From positions 1-63,295 of the forward strand of contig NZ_JAIQWW010000025.1 in assembly GCF_020164455.1 (NCBI RefSeq): a DNA stretch of 63,295 nucleotides, in the 5' to 3' direction. Shown piece after piece: positions 9,033-18,761 of the stretch. The stretch comes from Phyllobacterium chamaecytisi (GTDB lineage Bacteria > Pseudomonadota > Alphaproteobacteria > Rhizobiales > Rhizobiaceae). Both the position numbers and the translations under genes were made by a program. The notes beneath the pieces are model-generated. The model was not told where the DNA came from. It searched no databases and saw only the letters and a program-made list of their open reading frames with translations. Within the stretch, counting starts at the first letter, position 1. Each line of letters opens with the position of its first letter.

Positions 9033-9264
9033 GGAACGAGACGCTCGGGCAGATGACGGGCATGTGCATGGGCCATCTCTGCGTAGAGCGCCTCAGCAAC
9101 CGGCAGCGATGGAACTAGGGGATTGGCGGCGAGCGCCCTGATTCCGTCGTTCACGTCACCCCTCCAGGCTGCTTGGGCCGTGAGCACCTGATATTCTGCG
9201 AGCGCATGAACCAATCCCGCGGTTCGATGCGGCAGGCGCGGCTGGGGAATGGCCTTGAGCCCGA
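9029..9264 (-). pseudogene. C-terminal fragment of a glycoside hydrolase family 4 enzyme
   Basis: The frame reads LKAIPQPRLPHRTAGLVHA, then ALAEYQVLTAQAAWRGD and ALAANPLVPSL up to the stop at 9029. This is the conserved C-terminal end of family 4 NAD-dependent glycosidases (6-phospho-beta-glucosidase / alpha-galactosidase). Everything upstream of about 9264 is lost, and IS3 debris follows. It overlaps the BadF-type kinase start by 4 nt, indicating the remains of a glycoside-use operon. Confidence 0.65.
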
Positions 9265-9356
9265 CGCGTCAATGCTACTCAGACCCCGCCTTATAACCAA
9301 ATTCTTCGAGAAGGCGTGCTGCCCGCAAGTTAGGGCCGCTGACTGCCACTGAACTT

Positions 9357-9615
9357 TCATCCAGCAGCGACTAGAGCCTCGGCGGTTTCGAATACGCCAA
9401 GTGGCGCGGTGGTTTCAACCGGCGGAAACGCGAAGCTTTCATCTGGCGCAGCGTTGGAGCCGGTTGCTGTGACGATCCCGGCAAAAGCTGCGGGGTCTGG
9501 TATTCGAGCGATGAGTGCGGCCGGAAATTGTTATAATCGTCAGCCCATTCAGTAATGGCACTGCGGGCATGATCGAGGCCAAAGAACAAACTCTCATTGA
9601 GCAGTCCGTATCGAG
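9357..9615 (-). mobile_element. IS3-family transposase (OrfB) C-terminal remnant
   Basis: The frame contains LLNESLFFGLDHARSAITEW, then DDYNNFRPHSSLEYQTP, the C-terminal part of an IS3-type DDE integrase with the catalytic-region Glu in the TEW segment. After YQTP the frame shifts by one; the other frame continues AAFAGIVTATGSNAAPDES and ends AEALVAAG at the stop at 9357. No N-terminal half or OrfA is present, so only the tail of the element remains. Confidence 0.7.
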
Positions 9616-9639
9616 ATGTTGCCAGACTGAAAGAGCACC

Positions 9640-9860
9640 GTTGATGTCGGTATGAACGGATGATTGCATCACTTTGCCATGACAGTGCGAGTATCCAAAC
9701 ATGTTGTCCTGCCAGGTTTCCGGCTGAACGCACGGCGCTCTTCACTGTCGAAACGGATGGCATCGAACGCAAGTTCAAGCTTGCCGGAGGCCGCTTGATC
9801 GAATGCCATGATAACGATTGCCCGAGTCGACTGGCCCATGCCATAATACTTTGTCGGGGT
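9640..9860 (-). pseudogene. Possible remnant of a small rhizobial hypothetical protein
   Basis: One minus frame reads STRAIVIMAFDQAASGKLEL then AFDAIRFDSEERRAF, and a second frame continues AVRSAGNLAGQHVWILALSW. Joined, this resembles a small conserved hypothetical protein of Rhizobiales with the pattern AIVIMAFD...FD...A..LAG.H. It is cut by the IS3 remnant. The resemblance is from memory of the family, so confidence is low. Confidence 0.35.
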
Positions 9861-11000
9861 TGCAGACGGAGCTTTGCAGAAGCAGCAACGTCAGGTCAGT
9901 GAATATCCCGCCCGGAAGCTATTTTGCGCATTGTCGCCTTCTTTGGGAGCGCCCGCTATTGTCTATTCATCGCGCTGGAGAACTTTTATTTCTGGGCAAG
10001 CGCGAAAAAGGCAAAAATCTTCGTTGAACGAACTTTCGCGACACGCCAGCATGAACTGCTACGCAGCGAGTCCGCGCGGCAAGCAGGTCCGGTACGCGTC
10101 TCCTCCCTTGATACTCGTACCGGGCCTCAGCGTCCCGTCAGTTTTTTTTGCGCGCATCATGCAGAGTCCGCAACTGATCAGAAAGATGCCTCTCGGGGTT
10201 CGAATCCGTTTTGTCGGGTTCGTTACATCAAGTGCGACCTTACTGTTTCTATGAGGATTGGAGTGAAATAATCAAAGAGCTTATAGCAAATCTCAAATCA
10301 GGGCTGAATCCGTTCGCGCTCAGATTAAGTTGATCAGAGAAAACAGCCATAATGAGCCAGAATACCGCCGTGGCACGCCTCTCGAACAAAGACTGGTGGA
10401 CGTGGAAAACCGCCTTCAGATGATCACTATGGAGTCTATTGAGCAATGGTCGGTTGCAAGCGGGACGTCGAGCAGTTTATGGAGGCTTTGACCGGCGCTG
10501 GTTTCCTCTCTCCATTTCAACAAGCTCGTTCGCGAAAGGCGGCGTTACTCTTCAAGTCGACCGGCAGCGGACCTAAGAGGATACCCGATGACGCACATTG
10601 CAAACATTATGGTGTCCGCGATTTTTGCAGATCGCCAGGGCCTGCGATCTTTACGACATTGCAAGAACCACCCGCCGGTTATTGGCAGAAACTTGCTCGG
10701 CAAGAACGTCGAAAAGGCCGATCTGCAAACTGTCAATTTTTCCGCCGAGGATACCGTGACGATTGAGCGTTCCGGCGCTCCGGCTCCCTGGCGCCGCACG
10801 CAGCAAGACGCCAAGAATTTGGGACAAGCGGACGACGGACGTCCTGGTCGATCACGCAAGCAGGCCGAACTGTGATCCACGGATCGCTGCCGTTTGATCT
10901 TTGCAGCAAATCATTCTTGTCTGCCAGGGTAACAAGTCCTTATACATCCTCGTGATCTATGAACCAACTGAGGCTGACGATGCCGCCGATCTCCTTGAGC
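9861..11000. other. Decayed region without an intact gene
   Basis: About 1.1 kb holds only short frames on both strands. A 57-codon stop-free plus-strand stretch near 10290-10470 (QIKLIRENSHNEPEYRRGTP) looks protein-like, and a 95-codon plus frame at 10588-10875 has a plausible start, but I recognise neither. Flanking pseudogenes suggest this is eroded sequence. Confidence 0.5.
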
Positions 11001-11022
11001 AAGACCGCGTTACGCCGAGCCA

Positions 11023-11557
11023 GTGGATGCCGCACTCCAAATTGTAGGTGTCGATCCGGCGGATCGGGCGGTGTCTTATGCGGTCAATGCGGGCCTGCTC
11101 GATGCCGGCGTTGCGACCAACTTCGAGAACAGTGAGCCGACGGCACAAGATGTCGCGGTGATCGAAAACGCCGACCTTGTCATTTTGACGGGGTGCGTCG
11201 GCTATGTAAACGAGATTTCACTGGAACGGCTCCTGGAAGCGAGCCTCGACAACCGCCCCATGGTTGGCGCATTTCGTGCTACGCATGTTTCGATTTCGGC
11301 GCCGCGCGGAAGAAATGCTGAGCCAGCACGCCTATGTCACAGAAAAGCTGGAAGGCCCGTTTCCGCAGCGCCGCTTCGCTTCCACCGAGGAACGGCAGCA
11401 CGTGCTCGACAACCTTAGCCGGTTGAGCATCGATGCCGCCGGGGCGGAGGTGACCGGTTGGTACCTTGCCGAATTGCATGTCGCATGACCGGAGGAGGTC
11501 GCGAAATCGGTGCCGCTCAACGAGATCCTGAATGGCGGCGTCCGCCAGATCGCTTAG
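11023..11557 (+). pseudogene. SAM-dependent methyltransferase-like protein, frameshifted and truncated
   Basis: The first frame reads LQIVGVDPADRAVSYAVNAG, then NADLVILTGCVGYVNEISLE, which resembles the central Rossmann part of a class I methyltransferase family. Near 11270 the frame shifts to one reading MAHFVLRMFRFR, then LSQHAYVTEKLEGPFPQRRF and DNLSRLSIDAAGAEVTGWY. A premature TGA at 11486 separates a last in-frame stretch (PEEVAKSVPLNEILNGG) that ends at TAG 11557. The N-terminal third is missing. At least two lesions show it is dead. Confidence 0.6.
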
Positions 11558-11567
11558 GCGGTAGGTG

Positions 11568-12629
11568 TCAATCCGTGTGAGTTAGCGATCGCTCTTTTGA
11601 CAGCCAGGCATTCCGCGCGCCTCCGGCCTCAACCTGCTGGTCAGTGCCATCGTTTCCCAATGACCCTGCTAACCCCGCGCGAAGCGTCGCAGCGCGCACA
11701 TCAGAGGGTGTAGCGCCGTAGCGCCGGCGGAAGGCATGATTGAAGTAAGACAGATCGCCAAATCCGGAATCATAGGCGATGCTGCAGATGGTCCGATGGC
11801 CAAACCGCCGGTCCGCAAAGAGGCGGTGGGCATAGGCCAAGCGCTGCTCCAGGACGAAGTTGGTAAAGGTTATGCCGGCGCCGGCGAACAAAGCGCCAAT
11901 GTAACGCGGCGAGATGCCGTGGCGGGCCGCCAAGCTATCGATGGTGAGATTACGATGGGTGGCGTTGGCGACGATATCAGCTTTGACTGCGGCGAACCGT
12001 GCGGCGCGTTTGCCGCGTCCCTCGATAAGGTCGCGTGCATCACGCGTCGCGGCGCACGCCAGCGCGACGAGATCATGAATATGCAGAGCGAGTAGATGGC
12101 GCGCCTCCGGCGTCGTGATTGCCTCTTCGGCGTCGAGGGCTCGAATATAACCACGCAAAAGGCCCATGGCTTGCGTGTCATGGACGATAGCAACGCTTTG
12201 TAAATCCGAAGCGCTCTGAACCAACGGCAGCAGCAATTGTCGGCGCAGGCGTATACTCAACAGCTGCATGCCCGATGGCGCATCGATCGTCGATTGCCCA
12301 CCGATGGCGCCCATGCCGGCAGCAAGTTCATGATCGACGCCATCAACGTGCAGCGAGAGCGCGTCCCTGAGCGGAACCAGCAGGCAAAGATCGCCCTCCT
12401 TGGCAGCATGCAACGTTCGCATTGGAGAGCAAGCACTGTGCGCAATGGCCACGTCCGGCAACGTTCGAATGGTGGTCTCAAGGCAAAATTGCGCTTTCTT
12501 GTGCGGGGCGATGTCCAAATTGTACAGTTGTCGGCTGTGCTCTTTACAATACCATTCGATCCATTGACGGTCGGATTGATCGGGCGATGTAAAAAGAATT
12601 CTCCGGAAATCATATCCCTCAGCGGTCAT
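11568..12629 (-). CDS. AraC-family transcriptional regulator
   Basis: The C-terminal 100 or so residues form the AraC double helix-turn-helix: LTIDSLAARHGISPRYIGAL for the first and ICSIAYDSGFGDLSYFNHAF with RRRYGATPSDVRAA for the second. The N-terminal part (LYNLDIAPHKKAQFCLETTI, LLVPLRDALSLHVDGV) fits the AraC-ligand-binding-like domain. ATG 12629 gives 353 residues, the usual size; the frame stays open upstream to 12773. It is the only intact gene in this decayed stretch. Its target is unknown; no adjacent operon is intact on either side. Confidence 0.85.
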   Translation of the reverse strand: MTAEGYDFRRILFTSPDQSDRQWIEWYCKEHSRQLYNLDIAPHKKAQFCLETTIRTLPDVAIAHSACSPMRTLHAAKEGDLCLLVPLRDALSLHVDGVDHELAAGMGAIGGQSTIDAPSGMQLLSIRLRRQLLLPLVQSASDLQSVAIVHDTQAMGLLRGYIRALDAEEAITTPEARHLLALHIHDLVALACAATRDARDLIEGRGKRAARFAAVKADIVANATHRNLTIDSLAARHGISPRYIGALFAGAGITFTNFVLEQRLAYAHRLFADRRFGHRTICSIAYDSGFGDLSYFNHAFRRRYGATPSDVRAATLRAGLAGSLGNDGTDQQVEAGGARNAWLSKERSLTHTD

Positions 12630-13031
12630 CAATGCCCCCATTGCCCCAATGATTGAAAAATGCCCCGTTAGGGCGTACTCCGTTTCGCGCACCGATTGCT
12701 TCAGCCGCTTCGCCGAACCGTATTGTAGTGCTGCGAGTGTGGCTGTCGTCGAAACGAGTCCGACGACAGCCACGTTGCCTTGGGAGGCTAGACGGAACGA
12801 AAATCTTTGGAATCAGTGCCGCCGGAACGCGTCGAGAAAAATCGGCTGCCGTTAAAACACGTTCAACGGCAACCGAGTGGCATTGCGAGGTTGGGGTAAA
12901 TGCCATTCGTAGGTCAGGAACTTCTCTGGGCCGAGCCCGGAAGCCGTTGCTCATGGCGGTGATGAACCGCTTATCGCTCCCTGCTCTCCAATTCGCCCAC
13001 GCGAGCGGATTACTAGCGCCCGGCAGCACAG
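12630..13031. other. Region upstream of the AraC regulator, no gene seen
   Basis: Open frames exist on both strands here but none has recognisable protein character. The part next to 12630 should hold the regulator promoter. Confidence 0.45.
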
Positions 13032-13097
13032 CTACTTGCAGAAGTGAATGACGCCATCCTCCGCCAAGCCTGCGACTTCAATTCGCTTTACCTTCAT
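13032..13097 (-). pseudogene. Truncated 21-codon 5' end of an unknown gene behind a shared motif
   Basis: From ATG 13097 the minus strand reads MKVKRIEVAGLAEDGVIHFC and stops after one more codon. It begins 104 bp from the conserved GGGTAAA motif at 13201, nearly the spacing seen at four intact operons (109-119). I infer it is the surviving start of a lost operon. The sequence is too short to assign a family. Confidence 0.35.
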
Positions 13098-13200
13098 GCT
13101 GTAGATGCGCCATGATGTTGCCTTGCAGCGACCGGCTGATCGCGAACTTGAAAGAATACCGAGGGAAACAGGGAATAGCTAAGAAATCCGGGAGGAATTC

Positions 13201-13216
13201 GGGTAAAATTGAGTAA
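13201..13216. promoter_or_regulatory. GGGTAAA direct-repeat motif, site A
   Basis: The plus strand reads GGGTAAAATTGAGTAA, matching sites at 23920, 25871, 30206 and 39705. It consists of two GGGTAA-like half-sites 10 bp apart, one helical turn. It sits 104 bp upstream of the start of a truncated frame at 13097, so it appears to be an orphaned operator. Confidence 0.5.
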
Positions 13217-13395
13217 GGTTGCCGGCACAAATCTACTTTTGCGGGACCCTTTTTTGCGTATTGCAATGAAACAGGACTGGAGTGAGCTTTTGATTGGAAC
13301 GGCGTCTGGTAAATCGGCGGAATCCACATAATTGCCTCGAATACCCAGAGAGCACCTTATAAGGTTGGAGCGAGGGGTTGATACGCGAGACCATC

Positions 13396-13745
13396 ATGCA
13401 AAAGAACATCGTCATTGTCGGGGGTGGCGATGCAGGCGGGCGTGTTGCGCAAATACTTGCCGCATCTGATCATCATCTTGACATCACTCTCATTGGACGA
13501 GCGTTCGTTCCACCCCACAACAGACCGCCCTTATCAAAAGGTGTACTTCTCGGCAAAAGCCGAAACGCTGGCCGGCTTCGTACTGATCCCCTTCGCCTTC
13601 TTCAACAAGACTGCCTTCCTTGCCGAAAAGGTGCTCGGCAACATTGTCAGAAAACGCGGGAAAGAGGCTATGCGTTCGACGACGAGGAACGCACGGGCAG
13701 TTTTTCTCGAACCGGCAATTCGGGCGTGGCAGCCAGGCCCTGGGG
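13396..13745 (+). pseudogene. FAD-dependent ferredoxin reductase, N-terminal remnant with frameshifts
   Basis: The frame starts MQKNIVIVGGGDAGGRVAQI, the dinucleotide-binding GxGxxG loop, then NRPPLSKGVLLGK, the conserved stretch of BphA4-type reductases. After this the frame shifts; AETLAGFVLIPFAFFN and RGYAFDDEERTGSFSRTG appear in other frames. The sequence then runs into the 3' end of glcF. Only the first 120 or so residues of a protein usually about 400 long remain. Confidence 0.6.
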
Positions 13746-15014
13746 GATAGGCCCGCCTGTTGCCCAATCGAGAAGTTCCACCGTATGAACCATCGGGATG
13801 CCAGTTGCCGATCCGATTTGCATCATACAGCCGATATTGCCCGCGCTGATCACCTGAGGCTGCGTCGCCTCAAGTGTCGCGACCTTGCGCGTCTTGAGCT
13901 CGGCCGAGATCACCGGCTGCATAAGATTGTAAGTGCCGGCCGATCCGCAGCAGATGTGGCTGTCACGGGGCTCAACCACTTGGAAGCCAGCAGCTTTGAG
14001 CAGGTCCTTTGGAGCCGAGCGGATCTGCTGGCCATGCTGCAAGGAACAAGCTGCATGATAGGCGACACGCAACGGTTCGGCGTGCCAGGCGTCCCTCAAC
14101 CCGATATCGGCGATCACCTCGGAAATGTCCTTCGCGAGAGCTGCAACGCGGCCGGCGTCGGCGGCCAGCGGGTCGTTGCGAAACATGTGAGCATAGTCTT
14201 TAACGGTAGTCCCGCAGCCAGAGGTATTGATAACAACAGCATCAAGCCCCTTGCCATCAAGTTCTGCGCCGATCGCACGGATGTTGGCAGCGGCCATCGC
14301 ATGACTGTCGTCAGTCTTACCCATATGGTGGGTCAGCGCGCCGCAGCAACCAATTCCATCCGGAATGACTACCTCGCAGCCATGCCGCTTTAACAATCTG
14401 ATGGTCGCATCATTGATGTCGGTGTTGAGAGCGCGTTGTGCGCAGCCCGTGAGAAGAGCAACGCGTTTGATCCGCTTTCCCTCAGCAGGAAAGCATTGCG
14501 GGAGATCATTTCTGCTCGCGGGTGGTATGCGGTCAGGCGCCATTTCCAGCATTGCCCGGAGCCGGGCATCCGGAACAAATCTCCTGAAAGGACGGACGAG
14601 CTTTGCTCCTAACAGCGCAAAGCGAAATCGGTCGGGATAGGGCAGGATCTTCGAGAGAAGCCACCTAAGCGCTCTCTCGTCCCATCGGCGTTTGTAGTTC
14701 CGCTCGATGTAGGCGCGCGCGTGATCGACAAGGTGCATGTAGTGAACGCCGGACGGGCAGGTCGTCATGCAGCTGAGGCAACTCAAACACCGGTCGATGT
14801 GCATCACCGTCTTTTCGTCCGGTTTTCTGTTGTTCTCCAACATGTCTTTAATCAGATAGATGCGACCGCGGGGACTATCGAGTTCGTCGCCGAGCACTTT
14901 GTATGTCGGACATGTCGCTGTGCAGAAGCCGCAGTGGACGCAGGATCGCAAGATTTCGTTCGATCGCCTCGTATCTGGGTCGGCAAGTTGTGCTTCGTTA
15001 AACTTCGTCTGCAT
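13668..15014 (-). CDS. glcF: Glycolate oxidase iron-sulfur subunit GlcF
   Basis: This protein of 448 residues has two 4Fe-4S motifs near the N-terminus, CVHCGFCTATCP (Cys 25, 28, 31, 35) and CLSCLSCMTTCP (Cys 76, 79, 82, 86), then two CCG-type domains (GIGCCGALTHHMG and SHICCGSAGTYN). It carries electrons from the GlcD/GlcE flavoproteins to the quinone pool in oxidation of glycolate or a related 2-hydroxy acid. ATG 15014 lies 1 nt after the glcE stop. The last 15 or so residues (from ELPVREKLPVRS) run into the ferredoxin-reductase remnant and look like an acquired tail. Confidence 0.92.
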   Translation of the reverse strand: MQTKFNEAQLADPDTRRSNEILRSCVHCGFCTATCPTYKVLGDELDSPRGRIYLIKDMLENNRKPDEKTVMHIDRCLSCLSCMTTCPSGVHYMHLVDHARAYIERNYKRRWDERALRWLLSKILPYPDRFRFALLGAKLVRPFRRFVPDARLRAMLEMAPDRIPPASRNDLPQCFPAEGKRIKRVALLTGCAQRALNTDINDATIRLLKRHGCEVVIPDGIGCCGALTHHMGKTDDSHAMAAANIRAIGAELDGKGLDAVVINTSGCGTTVKDYAHMFRNDPLAADAGRVAALAKDISEVIADIGLRDAWHAEPLRVAYHAACSLQHGQQIRSAPKDLLKAAGFQVVEPRDSHICCGSAGTYNLMQPVISAELKTRKVATLEATQPQVISAGNIGCMMQIGSATGIPMVHTVELLDWATGGPIPQGLAATPELPVREKLPVRSSSSNA

Positions 15015-15015
15015 C

Positions 15016-16173
15016 TTAATTGCCCATAAGACCAGGATTGAAGATCCCGGCGGGATCGAATGTTTTGCGCAGTGCTGCTGATATCCGGGCAACGGCGCTG
15101 TTTTCAGGTGGGAACAGGTCAGCGGCCGACAACGAACCAGGCCGCACCAGCATCGCCCGCCCCGCGCCCACGGCTTTGCGAACCGCCGCACTTGAGGCCG
15201 GACCAGAGAACCAAATCAAGCCCCCGCCCCAATCGAGAGAAGCCTCTCCTCCGAGCTGGCGTAGGGCCGCCATCACGTCTGGTGCGTCAGTTGGTTTGAT
15301 CAATATCCGCCAGATTGCATCTTCCGAAGGTGCGAAATGTCGTACGTCGCGCAGGTCGCGCCACAGGTTCCGGCTGGCGGCATGGGCGACGACATCGATT
15401 TCCCGCCCAGAGAACAGCTCCTTGAGCCGGCCCACGCGATAGTCGACCTGTGCCTCGAAGCCTTCGACCCTCAACCATGCGGTGCCCGCGTGGAAGGCAG
15501 CTCCGGAGACTTCGAACGACGTAGCAAGCGCCGCGACAAAGATTTCAACCGCCTCACGAGGAGTGACACCGGGGAATCCCAGGCTCTTTTCTGTTTCCGC
15601 CAGAGGCAGCGTTTTCAACGCCACCTCCGTCAGGACGCCCAGAGTGCCATAGCTGCCGCAAAGAAGCTTGCCGAGGTCGAGCCCGGTGACATTTTTCATC
15701 ACGCGGCCGCCATTCTTGATTGTTCGGCCACGACCATCGATGAACCTCACACCGAGAAGATGGTCTCTGCACGCCCCCGCCTGGATCCGACGTGGCCCCG
15801 AGACATTGGCAGACACCATGCCACCGATCGTCGGTGCGCCTTTCGAACCGAGGATCGCCCTGTGGTCCATTGGTTCGAATGCCAGGGCCTGCCCCTCTGC
15901 CGCAAGGACGTCTTCCACCTCCTGCAAGGACGTGCCCGCCCGCGCGATCAGTGTCAACGCGCCCGGTTCATAGGTTACGATGCCGGACATATTGCGGGTC
16001 GTAACCATGTGCTCGGCTTCGACGGACCCCGGCTGAACTCGCGTCCCGCCCCCGGCAATGCACATCGGTGTTGCTCGTGCATGGCTTTCGCCAACGAAAG
16101 CTGCGAGCTCGGCTTCGTCTGCCGGACTGACGGGGTAAGGCAGGGCCTTGATTGCTGACTCGTCGATGCTCAT
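15016..16173 (-). CDS. glcE: Glycolate oxidase FAD-binding subunit GlcE
   Basis: This protein of 385 residues has a PCMH-type FAD domain: MCIAGGGTRVQPG near 37-49, then LGSKGAPTIGGMVSANVSGP and LLGVRFIDGRGRTIKNGG. Its reduced size and lack of the second catalytic half distinguish GlcE from GlcD. It works with GlcD and GlcF in a membrane-associated 2-hydroxyacid dehydrogenase. The start codon overlaps the glcD stop by one base, so translation is coupled. Confidence 0.92.
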   Translation of the reverse strand: MSIDESAIKALPYPVSPADEAELAAFVGESHARATPMCIAGGGTRVQPGSVEAEHMVTTRNMSGIVTYEPGALTLIARAGTSLQEVEDVLAAEGQALAFEPMDHRAILGSKGAPTIGGMVSANVSGPRRIQAGACRDHLLGVRFIDGRGRTIKNGGRVMKNVTGLDLGKLLCGSYGTLGVLTEVALKTLPLAETEKSLGFPGVTPREAVEIFVAALATSFEVSGAAFHAGTAWLRVEGFEAQVDYRVGRLKELFSGREIDVVAHAASRNLWRDLRDVRHFAPSEDAIWRILIKPTDAPDVMAALRQLGGEASLDWGGGLIWFSGPASSAAVRKAVGAGRAMLVRPGSLSAADLFPPENSAVARISAALRKTFDPAGIFNPGLMGN

Positions 16174-17627
16174 CAGCCCCTCACCGCCTTGTCCCTGTAT
16201 GGCTTACTTGCTTCGAGGGGAAAGACCTTAGCCGAATTGAGCAGCCAGTCTGGATCAAAGACGCTTTTGATTTCCATTTGGATCGCCAGATCATCAGCTG
16301 AATATTGCTTGGTCATCAGATCGCGCTTCTCGATCCCCACTCCATGTTCTCCGGTGAGACATCCTCCAACGTCGACGCAGAGCCGGAGGATATCGGCTCC
16401 AAAGGCTTCGGCCCGCTCCAGTTCGCCGGGCGCGTTGGCATTGAACAGAATCAGAGGATGCATATTGCCGTCACCGGCGTGGAAGACATTGGCCACCTCC
16501 AGGCCGTAGTCCTTGGAAAGCTCGCCGATGCGCTTCAGCATGTAAGGAAGCTTCGAGACGGGAACGGTTCCATCGAGGCACAGATAATCGCCGAGCCTTC
16601 CCATCGCGCCAAAGGCCGACTTGCGGCCTTTCCAGATTTTCAGAGACTCATCCGCATTGCGGCTCGTGCGGAATTCCACGGGATTGAGCTCTGCGGCGAT
16701 CTGGCGAATTCGCATGATCTGGTGAAGAATCTCATCCTCGGAGCCCTCCACTTCGACAATCAGAACGGCTGCGCATTTTGGATATCCAGCGTTTGCAAAA
16801 GCGTCGACGGCGCGAAGACAGACGTCGTCCATGTATTCAATTGCGACGGGCAGCAGCCCGGACCGGACGATGCGCGCTACGCATTCGCCAGCCGTTTCGG
16901 CGCTATCAAATCCAATAAGCATCGGCCGCGCGCCTTCCGGCCTGGGAAGGATTCGCAAAGTCGCCTCGGTAACGATTGCGAGCTGCCCCTCCGAACCGCA
17001 GAGCAGGCCCAAAATATCGAGCCCGCTTCCGCTCAACAAAGGACCACCGATATCGACGATTTCCCCGCTAGCCATGACCATCCGGATGCCCATAAGGTTG
17101 TTTGTGGTCACACCATGCTTGAGGCAGTGCGCGCCGCCGGAATTCATCGCGATATTCCCTGCGATCGTGCACGCGAGCTGAGAGGAGGGATCCGGTGCAT
17201 AGAAAAACCCTGATGCCTCCAGTTCCGCGCTTACCGACAGATTAGTGACGCCTGTCTGGACGCGGACAAAACGGTTGGCTGTGTCGATCTCCAGAATGTC
17301 GCGCATCCGCATTATGCCGATGACCACGCTGTCCGCCGTTGGCAACGCGCCGCCGGCAAGCGACGTACCAGCGCCTCTCGGAATCACGGGCACGCCCATT
17401 TCATGGCAAACCTTCATAGCCGCTGAGACCTCCTCCGTCGTCCGCGGCAGCACCACCGCAAGTGGCAGACAGCGATAGGCGGCCAATGCATCACACTCGT
17501 AAGCGCGTGTTTCCTGAGGGTCCGAGATGACGGCCTCGGCGGAGACCACAGCTGTTAGACGCTCGATAATTTGTGATGCTCTGGCAAGAATACCAAGGTC
17601 CGGCTCTGGCATGGCTATCGTCGGCAT
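16173..17627 (-). CDS. glcD: Glycolate oxidase subunit GlcD (FAD-linked)
   Basis: This FAD-linked oxidase of 484 residues has the PCMH domain (VIPRGAGTSLAGGALP near 95-110, then GNIAMNSGGAHCLKHGVTTN) and the C-terminal oxidase domain with NVFHAGDGNMHPLI and GCLTGEHGVGIEKR, where the histidines and glutamate of the active site lie. It oxidises glycolate or another short 2-hydroxy acid. It is the first gene of glcDEF and follows livH by 67 nt, at the 3' end of a long transport operon. This suggests the imported compound is turned into glycolate or a similar acid. Confidence 0.93.
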   Translation of the reverse strand: MPTIAMPEPDLGILARASQIIERLTAVVSAEAVISDPQETRAYECDALAAYRCLPLAVVLPRTTEEVSAAMKVCHEMGVPVIPRGAGTSLAGGALPTADSVVIGIMRMRDILEIDTANRFVRVQTGVTNLSVSAELEASGFFYAPDPSSQLACTIAGNIAMNSGGAHCLKHGVTTNNLMGIRMVMASGEIVDIGGPLLSGSGLDILGLLCGSEGQLAIVTEATLRILPRPEGARPMLIGFDSAETAGECVARIVRSGLLPVAIEYMDDVCLRAVDAFANAGYPKCAAVLIVEVEGSEDEILHQIMRIRQIAAELNPVEFRTSRNADESLKIWKGRKSAFGAMGRLGDYLCLDGTVPVSKLPYMLKRIGELSKDYGLEVANVFHAGDGNMHPLILFNANAPGELERAEAFGADILRLCVDVGGCLTGEHGVGIEKRDLMTKQYSADDLAIQMEIKSVFDPDWLLNSAKVFPLEASKPYRDKAVRG

Positions 17628-17694
17628 TGGAATCTCTTCCTCACGGTAAATTCAACGATCAGGGGCGCCGCCGACCAATCGCTCCTTGACATCG

Positions 17695-18552
17695 TTAGAC
17701 CCCTCTCCCTGATATGAGGCCTCGTGGGCGAAATTTGACGAATACAATAGCCAATACGAATACAAGGACGTCGGCAATCACTGGTGTCATCACCCAGGGC
17801 AGTGCGGCGCTAAGCGTGCCAATCACGCTCGCGCCGGCAACGGGGCCTGCAAACGATCCGACGCCGCCCACCATGACGGCGACGAAGCCTTGAATGAGAA
17901 ATCGGATGCCTAGATCCGCGAATAGCGAGAACACTGGCACGATCAGAGCCCCAGCGAGACCTGCCAGCGCAGCTCCGAATGCAAATGTGATGCTGTAAAT
18001 CGTATGGCTCGATATGCCTGAAGCACGCGCGAGCGATGGGTTCTCTAAAGAAGCGCGTATGCGCAGTCCAAACGAGGTGCGCGCGAGCAGAACATAGCAA
18101 GCAGCCATTACAAGCAACGTAACGATGACGATCACGCAACGCCAGACAGCAAAATGCAGCGGTCCAACGATGATCGAACCGCCGAGCGGTTCCGGTACCG
18201 AAAGATAGAGGCCACCAATTAGTCCCCGTACCATTTCGCGTATTATCAGACCAAGCGCGTAGGTGCCGAGCATTGCGACGATCGGAGCGGTGTAGAACCT
18301 CCTGACCACGAGCCTTTCCAGCACGAATCCCAGCGCTCCGACTATGAAGGGCGCCGCTAACATGCCAACGGCGACAGGCAAGCCAATACTGTAAGCCAGG
18401 TAGGTGACATATGCACCTAGCAGAACAAACTCACCCTGCGCGAAATTGAAAATGCCCATCATGCTGGCGATGATCCCCAGACCAAGCACCACCAAAACTA
18501 CGATGGCGCCGAAGCTTAGAATCTCGAAAAGTGCGACAATCAATGTATCCAT
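17695..18552 (-). CDS. livH: Branched-chain amino acid-type ABC transporter permease LivH
   Basis: This membrane protein of 285 residues has about eight hydrophobic segments and the family motifs MMGIFNFAQGEFVLLGAYV near 31-49 and GGVGSFAGPVAGA near 228-240. It pairs with the LivM encoded at 21504-22589. Unusually it is separated from livM, livG and livF by the amidohydrolase gene, and a gap of 209 nt lies upstream of it. Confidence 0.92.
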   Translation of the reverse strand: MDTLIVALFEILSFGAIVVLVVLGLGIIASMMGIFNFAQGEFVLLGAYVTYLAYSIGLPVAVGMLAAPFIVGALGFVLERLVVRRFYTAPIVAMLGTYALGLIIREMVRGLIGGLYLSVPEPLGGSIIVGPLHFAVWRCVIVIVTLLVMAACYVLLARTSFGLRIRASLENPSLARASGISSHTIYSITFAFGAALAGLAGALIVPVFSLFADLGIRFLIQGFVAVMVGGVGSFAGPVAGASVIGTLSAALPWVMTPVIADVLVFVLAIVFVKFRPRGLISGRGV

Positions 18553-18761
18553 GTTGCTGTCCTGATATTCTGAAAATAAGTGTGAAATTCACTACTTCGA
18601 TTTCGATGCTTTGGGCTGGCAACAAAGAGCGGCTGCCCACTCCCGGGTCATGTCGAGATCACTTAGTCCGGTAACCGCTTGACCAAGTAATAGGTGAATC
18701 GAACTCGATGCTGTACGCCACATAAAGATATCCGACGTATCCGACAGTTGCTTCGCGCATA

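Noticed and set aside
10190..10215. tRNA-like GGTTCGAATCC near 10198
   Set aside because: The flanking bases do not form a T stem, and no acceptor, D or anticodon arms are present.
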